From Pseudacidovorax sp. RU35E (GTDB lineage: Bacteria; Pseudomonadota; Gammaproteobacteria; Burkholderiales; Burkholderiaceae_C), in the NCBI RefSeq assembly GCF_900156165.1, contig NZ_FTMY01000002.1, forward strand, positions 124,001-188,000: a stretch of DNA of 64,000 nt, in the 5' to 3' direction. The notes below the pieces were generated by a model. That model was not told the DNA's origin. It saw only the letters and a program-made list of their open reading frames with translations, and made no database searches. Positions 58,840-64,000 of this stretch are shown piece by piece; position 1 is the first letter of the stretch, and each line of letters opens with the position of its first letter. Both the position numbers and the translations under genes were made by a program.

Positions 58840-59922
58840 ATGGATGTCCTCAGCGACGTGCTCGCCATCTGCCGTGCCGAGCGGGCCGTGACCGCGCATT
58901 TCTCGCTGGGCGCGCCCTGGGCGCTGTCGTCGGCGGGCGTGCCGGGCGTGATGCTGCGGATCTCGCGCGGGGCGCCGTACTGGGTGCAGGTGCACGGCGA
59001 GTCGCCCGTGCAGGTGCTGGAAGGCGATCTGCTGATGCTGCCCCTGGGCAGCCCGCACGTGCTGGCGTCGAGCCCTGGCCTTGCGCCCACCCCCTTTGCC
59101 GACCTGATCGCGCAGCACGCCGATGGCGCCCGGGACGAGAACCCGCTGGTGTTCCGCCATGGCGGCGATGGTGCGGTGACCGAGATCTTCTCGACGCTGC
59201 TCTGGTTCTCGGCGTACAGCCGGCACGCGGTGCTGCGCCTGCTGCCGCCCTTGCTGCATGTGCGCCAGGGCGACATGCCGGCCGGGGGCAGCCTGGCGGG
59301 CGCATTGCAGGCGCTGGTGCAGGAGACGCTCAGCCGGCGCCCGGGCTGGCGCCTGTCGGCCGAGCGCATGGGCGAGCTGCTGCTGGTCAACATCCTGCGC
59401 GAGCGCCTGGGCGATGCGGCGCGCGCACAGGCGGGCTGGCTGCGCGGACTGGGCGATCCGGCCATCGCCCGTGCGCTGCAAGGCATCCACCATGCGCCGC
59501 ACGACGACTGGGACATCGCGCGACTGGCCAGCGCCGCCGCGATGTCGCGGTCGCGCTTCTGCCTGCGGTTCAAGAGCCTGGTCGGCAGCACGCCCATCGG
59601 CTACCTCACGGCCCATCGGATGACGCTCGCGGCCGAGCAGCTCGAGGCCGGCCGCCTCACGGTGGCGCAGGCGGCGGCGCAAGCGGGCTACGAATCGGAC
59701 AAGGTCTTCGCCCGGGCCTTTCGCCGCTGGTCGGGGCTGACGCCGGCCGCCTACCTCAAGCGGGAGCGTGCGCGCCGGCAGGCGCTGGGCGGCTTCGGCG
59801 AGCCGGCTGCGCGCGCTACCGGCTCGCTGTCCGACGCGGGCGGGCGACCTGGGGCCGATCCTCAGATATCCAGGCCGCGGATGTCGTCGGCGCCGGCGCG
59901 GTCGCCGTCCTCCAGGCAGTAG
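58840..59922 (+). CDS. AraC-family transcriptional regulator with cupin domain
   Basis: A 360-residue activator with an N-terminal cupin (AraC_binding_2/cupin_6) domain (MDVLSDVLAICRAERAVTAH, GDLLMLPLGSPHVLASSPG) and two C-terminal helix-turn-helices (IARLASAAAMSRSRFCLRFK, AAAQAGYESDKVFARAFRRW). A tail of about 40 low-complexity residues follows the HTH. It shares the 202-bp upstream region with the FAD monooxygenase gene and probably controls it. The ATG at 58840 is used because the cupin begins there. The 3' end overlaps the convergent MarR gene by 61 bp. Confidence 0.87.
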   Translation: MDVLSDVLAICRAERAVTAHFSLGAPWALSSAGVPGVMLRISRGAPYWVQVHGESPVQVLEGDLLMLPLGSPHVLASSPGLAPTPFADLIAQHADGARDENPLVFRHGGDGAVTEIFSTLLWFSAYSRHAVLRLLPPLLHVRQGDMPAGGSLAGALQALVQETLSRRPGWRLSAERMGELLLVNILRERLGDAARAQAGWLRGLGDPAIARALQGIHHAPHDDWDIARLASAAAMSRSRFCLRFKSLVGSTPIGYLTAHRMTLAAEQLEAGRLTVAQAAAQAGYESDKVFARAFRRWSGLTPAAYLKRERARRQALGGFGEPAARATGSLSDAGGRPGADPQISRPRMSSAPARSPSSRQ

Positions 59923-60389
59923 CGGCGCAGCCGCATCAAGGCGCGGTACATGGCGTCGCGCTCCTCGGGCGGCAGCACGCGGATGGCGGCCGCCTGGCGC
60001 GCGCGGGCCAGCGGAATGGCCTGGGCATGCAGCGCCTCGCCAGCCGCACTGATGAGGCAGAACACCTTCTTGCGGGGCGTGTTGCCCTCGTAGGAGAGGG
60101 TGACCAGCCCCCGGCCCTCCAGCAGCTTCAGGGTGCGGCTGACCAGTGCCTTGTCCGAGGTGGACTGCTGCACCACATCGCTGAACGCGATGCGCCCGGC
60201 ATGCGCCACCAGCGCCAGCACCCGCCATTCCGACACGGTCAGGCCGAACTGCTCTGCATAGGGCACGGTGATGGTGCGTCGCAGGGCGTTGCCCACCTGG
60301 CTCATGAGCGTGGTGATGAAGGCATCGACGGTCAGGCCATTGCCTTGTTCGTCGAGGTCGGTCCAGGGGGTGGGAGAGGCATCGGTCAT
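59862..60389 (-). CDS. MarR-family transcriptional regulator
   Basis: A 175-residue regulator with the MarR winged helix (FGLTVSEWRVLALVAHAGRI, SDKALVSRTLKLLEGRGLVT) and the wing YEGNTPRKKVFCLISAAGEA. It is divergent from the Bug-type binding protein and molybdenum-hydroxylase genes, where it probably acts as a repressor released by an aromatic ligand. The perfect palindrome at 60471-60484 in the shared promoter region is the likely operator. The 3' end overlaps the convergent AraC gene by 61 bp. Confidence 0.9.
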   Translation of the reverse strand: MTDASPTPWTDLDEQGNGLTVDAFITTLMSQVGNALRRTITVPYAEQFGLTVSEWRVLALVAHAGRIAFSDVVQQSTSDKALVSRTLKLLEGRGLVTLSYEGNTPRKKVFCLISAAGEALHAQAIPLARARQAAAIRVLPPEERDAMYRALMRLRRYCLEDGDRAGADDIRGLDI

Positions 60390-60470
60390 GGGCGGCGGAT
60401 TGTTCCACGGGCAGAAGGCCCGGCTTTTCGGTCCGATCGGTGAGGCGCCGGAAATCAGTGTTTGCCCTAA

Positions 60471-60484
60471 GTTGATGCATCAAC
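60471..60484. promoter_or_regulatory. Perfect 14-bp palindrome, probable MarR operator
   Basis: GTTGATGCATCAAC lies in the 213-bp divergent gap between the MarR gene and the Bug-type gene. MarR dimers bind short palindromes of this length and TTGNN-type half sites. The position, centred about 88 bp from the MarR start and about 125 bp before the Bug ATG, allows control of both genes. Confidence 0.6.
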
Positions 60485-60515
60485 AAGCGGCACAGAATCT
60501 GCATCGTTCCGGTGG

Positions 60516-60545
60516 CGATTGATCGTTTCATACGTGGATCAATCG
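60516..60545. promoter_or_regulatory. Inverted repeat cgattgatc-N12-gatcaatcg
   Basis: A perfect 9-bp inverted repeat with a 12-bp spacer, 57 bp before the ATG of the binding-protein gene. TTGAT half sites also occur in the nearby 14-bp palindrome. It may be a second MarR site or a site for another regulator; it might also fold as an RNA hairpin in the leader. Confidence 0.45.
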
Positions 60546-60602
60546 TGCGGTCCCATCCCTTTGTCTGTCCTGCAGTCCGTCTGCCCCACGAGGAGTCCCA
60601 CC

Positions 60603-61595
60603 ATGTCCTGCCATCGCCGTCTGATCCTGGCCTCGACCGCCGCCGCCGTGCTCGCGGCCGCCGCGGTGCCTGCCCTGGCCCAGAGCGCCTATCCGAGCAA
60701 GCCCATCACGGTCGTCGTGTCCTATCCGCCCGGCGGCGACACCGATGCCATTGCACGCCTGTTCGCCGACAAGCTGGGTCAGCGCCTGAAGCAGCCGGTG
60801 GTGGTCGACAACAAGCCCGGCGCCGGCGGCGCGATCGGCAACGGCTTCGTCGGCCGCGCCCAGCCCGATGGCTACACGCTGCTTTTCACGCCCAACCCCT
60901 TCACCACGGCCCCGCTGGTGATGAAGCTGTCGGGCGCGGCGGCCTACGACGTGCTGGGCGGCTACGAGCCGGTGATCAACACGGCGGTGCAGCCGCTGGT
61001 GCTGGTGGGCAATCCGGCGGCGCTCGGCGGGGCGCGCACCCTGCCGCAGCTGGTGGCGGCGGCCAAGGCCGGCAAGGCCGTGAGCTATGCCAGCCCGGGC
61101 GCGGGCTCGCCCATGCACATCGTGGGCGAGTGGCTGAACAAGGCGGCGGGCGTCAAGTTCACGCACGTGCCCTACCGCGGTGTCGGCCCTTCGGTCACTG
61201 ACGTGGTGGCCGGCCATGTGGATGTGGCCTGGGTCACCTTCGGGCCGGTCTACCAGTACATCGCGGCCGGCAAGCTGGTGCCGCTGGCCATCGGCGACGC
61301 GCAGCGCAGCAAGCTGGCCCCCGACGTCCCCACCCTGAGCGAGCTGGGCTATGCCGACGTGGTGGTCGGCGCCTGGAACGGCTTCTTCGCGCCCAAGGGC
61401 ACGCCCGCGGCCGTGGTGCAGCGGCTCAACCAGGAGCTCAACGCCATCCTGAAGGAGCCCGAGGTGACGCAGAAGCTGGCGGTGTTCGGCGCCTTGCCCG
61501 CGGGCGGATCGCCCGAGGTCCTGGGACGGCTCAACCAGCGCGAATATGCGGTGATGGGCAAGGCGATCCGCGATCTGGGCATCTCGGCCGAATGA
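60603..61595 (+). CDS. Bug/TctC-family tripartite tricarboxylate transporter substrate-binding protein
   Basis: A 330-residue periplasmic binding protein with signal peptide ([21 protein letters not shown]). [42 protein letters not shown] and [18 protein letters not shown] are signatures of the Bug family that is amplified in Burkholderiales. No TctA/TctB membrane genes are adjacent, which is usual for Bug proteins. Its ligand is probably the substrate of the molybdenum hydroxylase whose gene overlaps its stop codon (ATGA). Confidence 0.93.
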   Translation: MSCHRRLILASTAAAVLAAAAVPALAQSAYPSKPITVVVSYPPGGDTDAIARLFADKLGQRLKQPVVVDNKPGAGGAIGNGFVGRAQPDGYTLLFTPNPFTTAPLVMKLSGAAAYDVLGGYEPVINTAVQPLVLVGNPAALGGARTLPQLVAAAKAGKAVSYASPGAGSPMHIVGEWLNKAAGVKFTHVPYRGVGPSVTDVVAGHVDVAWVTFGPVYQYIAAGKLVPLAIGDAQRSKLAPDVPTLSELGYADVVVGAWNGFFAPKGTPAAVVQRLNQELNAILKEPEVTQKLAVFGALPAGGSPEVLGRLNQREYAVMGKAIRDLGISAE

Positions 61596-63925
61596 GCACC
61601 GCCGCCCCATCGCCTGCCGACATCCAGGAGGAGGGCGCGTCCACCCTCGGCGTCGGCATCCCGCAGGTGACGGCCCGTGCCAAGGTGCTGGGCCGCGCCG
61701 TCTATGCGGGCGACATCCGCCTGCCCGGCATGCTGCATGCCAAGGTGCTGCGAAGCCCCTATCCGCATGCGCGCATCGTGGCCATCGACACCGCGGCGGC
61801 GCGCGCGCTGCCGGGCGTGCGGGCCGTGCTCACCGGCGACGACGCGCCGGCCCAACTCTGGGGCGCGCACCACAAGGAGCGGGCCGTGCTGGCGCGCGGC
61901 GTGGTGCGCTTCTGCGGCGAGGAGGTGGCGGCCGTGGCGGCCGTCTCCGAAGAGATCGCCCGCGATGCCCTGGACCTGATCCAGGTCGAGTACGAGGAAC
62001 TGCCCGCCATCCTGAGCATCGACGAGGCCCTGGACGAGGAGGCGCCGCCCCTGCATCCCGGCCGCGCCGACAACATCGGCCACGAGATCCGCTTCGAGCG
62101 CGGCGACGTGGACGCCGGCTTCGCCGCGGCCCATCTGGTGCACGAGGCCACCTACACCACGCATTCGCAGTACCCCGGCTACATGGAGCCGATGGCCACG
62201 GTGGCCGCGCTCGACCCGGACGGCCGGCTGGTGCTGTGGACCTCGACCCAGGCGGTGAACCTGGTGCGCCTGCAGGTGGCGGCGACGCTGGGCTTGCCGG
62301 TGTCGCGGGTGCGGGTGGTGCAGGCGACGACAGGGGGCGGCTTCGGCGGCAAGATCGTCGAGGACGACAACCAGCTCGTCGCCGGCCTGCTGGCGCTCAA
62401 GACCGGCAGCCCGGTGCGCCTGGTCAACAACCGGCTGGAGGACTTCCAGGCCTGCTGTGCCAGCGTGCCCGAGCGCATCACGCTGCGCCTTGGCATGGAC
62501 CGCGAGGGCCTGATCGTGGCCAAGGAGGTGCGCATCCTGGCCGAATGCGGCGCCTATGCCGGCCTGGCCGGCGACGTGATGCACGTCAGCGCCATGCGCA
62601 GCGACAACATGCACCGCAACGGCAACGTGCGCTCGCATGCAACGCTGGTCTACACCAACAACCCGCCGCGGGGTGCCTTCCGCGGCTTCGGCGGGACGCA
62701 GATGCAGTTCGCCCTCAACAGCCACATCCACAACATGGCCGGGCAATTGGGGCTGGACCCGGTCGAGGTGCATGTGCGCAATGCGCTGAAGGCCGGCGAC
62801 GTGTCGGTGCACGGCTGGCAGATCGGCAGCACCGGCCTCGTCGAGTGCCTGCAGCAGGCCACCGAAGCCATTGGCTGGACCCGGAAGCGCCAGCGGCCGA
62901 AGGACCGGGGCGTGAAGCGACGCGGCGTGGGCGTGGCCGGGGCCATGCACGTCAGCGGCAACCGCACCATCGGCAACTGGGACGGCGCCACCGTGGTCGT
63001 CAGGCTCAACGAGGACGGCCGCGTGTTCGTCATCAGCGGCGAGTGCGACATGGGCCAGGGCGCCAACACCATGATGAGCCAGATCGTGGCGCATGAGCTC
63101 GGGCTGCCGCTGTCGCATGTGCATGTGCTCGCGCCCGACACCGACGTGGCGCCGTTCGCGGTCGGCACGCTGGCCTCGCGGGTGACCATGTCGGCCGGCA
63201 ATGCCGCGATCCAGGCGGGGCGCAAGGTGCGCGACGCCCTGTTCGCGCTGGCTGCGCCGCGCTGGGGCGTGGCACCCGAGGCGCTGTCGATCGCCGGCGG
63301 TGCGGTCCATGTGACGGCGGACCCCGCGCAGCGCGCCACGCTGGCCGAACTGGCCCGGCAGGCGGTCTGGCGCCATGGCGGCGGCGGCATCCAGGTCGAA
63401 GGCCGCTGGGACCCCAAGACCGTCATGCACGACGCCGACCTGTTCGGCAACGTGGCCGCCGCCTATTCCTATGCGGCGCAGGCGGTGGAGGTGGAGGTGG
63501 ACACCGAGACCGGCCGCGTGACGGTGCTGGACAGCTATGTCGCCGACGACTGCGGCAAGGCGCTCAACCCCATCGCCATCCATGGCCAGACCAACGGCGC
63601 CACGGTACAGGCCTTCGGCTGGGCGCTGTACGAGCAGCTGCATTACGAGAACGGGCGGCTGGCCAACGGCAACTTCGCCGACTACAGCATGGCCACGGCC
63701 GATGCCGTGCCGATGCTGCGCGGCGGCTTCGTCGAGAGCAACGACCCCAACGGGCCCTACGGCGCCAAGGGCGCGAGCGAGACGGCGATCCTGCCCGGCG
63801 CGCCCGCCATCGCCAATGCGGTGGAGGACGCCGTGGGCATCCGCATCCGCGACCTGCCCATCACGCCCGAAAAGGTGCTCGCCGCCCTGCGGGCCCGACA
63901 GCAGGAGGAGCCGCGCCATGCGTGA
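61592..63925 (+). CDS. Xanthine-dehydrogenase-family molybdopterin-binding subunit
   Basis: A 777-residue large subunit of a molybdenum hydroxylase. The molybdopterin regions include TTGGGFGGK (about 246-255), [16 protein letters not shown] and [20 protein letters not shown]. The catalytic Glu lies in [14 protein letters not shown] at about residue 730. The family hydroxylates N-heteroaromatic rings, aldehydes or CoA-activated aromatics with water as oxygen donor. The specific substrate is not determined by these motifs. The gene overlaps the binding-protein gene by 4 bp and the FAD-subunit gene by 8 bp. Confidence 0.92.
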   Translation: MSTAAPSPADIQEEGASTLGVGIPQVTARAKVLGRAVYAGDIRLPGMLHAKVLRSPYPHARIVAIDTAAARALPGVRAVLTGDDAPAQLWGAHHKERAVLARGVVRFCGEEVAAVAAVSEEIARDALDLIQVEYEELPAILSIDEALDEEAPPLHPGRADNIGHEIRFERGDVDAGFAAAHLVHEATYTTHSQYPGYMEPMATVAALDPDGRLVLWTSTQAVNLVRLQVAATLGLPVSRVRVVQATTGGGFGGKIVEDDNQLVAGLLALKTGSPVRLVNNRLEDFQACCASVPERITLRLGMDREGLIVAKEVRILAECGAYAGLAGDVMHVSAMRSDNMHRNGNVRSHATLVYTNNPPRGAFRGFGGTQMQFALNSHIHNMAGQLGLDPVEVHVRNALKAGDVSVHGWQIGSTGLVECLQQATEAIGWTRKRQRPKDRGVKRRGVGVAGAMHVSGNRTIGNWDGATVVVRLNEDGRVFVISGECDMGQGANTMMSQIVAHELGLPLSHVHVLAPDTDVAPFAVGTLASRVTMSAGNAAIQAGRKVRDALFALAAPRWGVAPEALSIAGGAVHVTADPAQRATLAELARQAVWRHGGGGIQVEGRWDPKTVMHDADLFGNVAAAYSYAAQAVEVEVDTETGRVTVLDSYVADDCGKALNPIAIHGQTNGATVQAFGWALYEQLHYENGRLANGNFADYSMATADAVPMLRGGFVESNDPNGPYGAKGASETAILPGAPAIANAVEDAVGIRIRDLPITPEKVLAALRARQQEEPRHA

Positions 63926-64000
63926 GTTCGACTACCTCGAGCCGGCCTCGGTCGAGGAGGCCAGCCGCATGCTGGCCGACGTGGGCGAGGACGCGCGCGT
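63918..64000 (+). CDS. FAD-binding subunit of the molybdenum hydroxylase (5' end only)
   Basis: The ATG at 63918 opens a frame that runs off the window ([20 protein letters not shown]). This start matches CoxM/XdhB-type FAD-binding subunits, where 'F.Y..P.S..EA..LL' is usual. It overlaps the large-subunit gene by 8 bp. The 2Fe-2S subunit gene is expected next, outside the window. Confidence 0.8.
   Translation, partial: MREFDYLEPASVEEASRMLADVGEDAR

Overview
The window is a GC-rich bacterial chromosome segment with no rRNA, tRNA, phage or insertion-sequence genes that I can see. Gene content and protein style (imuA-imuB-dnaE2 mutasome, Bug-type binding protein, LapA-type adhesin, Ada-AlkA fusion, GC-rich codon use) point to a betaproteobacterium of the Burkholderiales, most likely Comamonadaceae (Variovorax/Acidovorax-like). 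Genus is inference only.

Layout. (1) 1-1059: the start of a type VI secretion VgrG gene, reverse strand, cut by the window edge. (2) 1331-6930: imuA-imuB-dnaE2, overlapping SOS mutagenesis genes behind a perfect 16-bp palindrome. (3) 7173-27775: a complete Lap-type biofilm adhesion system. A small conserved gene, the LapB/LapC type I exporter genes and a LuxR-type regulator precede a 3512-residue RTX/cadherin-repeat adhesin that carries a LapG-type TAAG site. Convergent to it are the c-di-GMP receptor lapD and protease lapG, and divergent from lapG is the TolC-like lapE, which has an unusual C-terminal NTF2-like domain. (4) 28080-34770: a tightly packed operon with an ABC importer, an NAD-dependent epimerase, an SDR, a hydantoinase/dihydropyrimidinase and an Asp/Glu/hydantoin-racemase-family protein that lacks both usual catalytic cysteines. 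(5) 34862-36389: a small calcium-motif lipoprotein, a fluoroacetate-dehalogenase-type hydrolase and an orphan ParE-like toxin. (6) 36429-39468: a reverse-strand alkylation-repair operon (Ada-AlkA, Ogt, EamA transporter). (7) 39580-45959: phosphomannomutase and Kdo transferase (envelope sugars), then a reverse-strand TetR, protein methyltransferase, rhodanese and TolC series. (8) 46068-51083: msrA, a ZnuD-like TonB receptor with a small partner, and an OmpA-family lipoprotein. (9) 51135-57476: S9 peptidase, two-component system, pdxH, bestrophin-like channel and a MobA-like nucleotidyltransferase. (10) 57477-64000: an FAD monooxygenase with a divergent AraC regulator, and a MarR regulator divergent from a Bug binding protein plus molybdenum-hydroxylase subunits that run off the window.

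How they work together. The best supported system is Lap: LapB-LapC-LapE would secrete the adhesin, the N-terminal retention module would hold it in the outer-membrane pore, LapG would release it by cutting at TAAG, and LapD would sequester LapG when c-di-GMP is high. The least characterised unit is the 28-35 kb catabolic operon, whose substrate is not evident. The final region looks like aromatic or N-heteroaromatic catabolism, but the substrate cannot be fixed from sequence alone. All functions are read from protein motifs and family knowledge; no database search was run.
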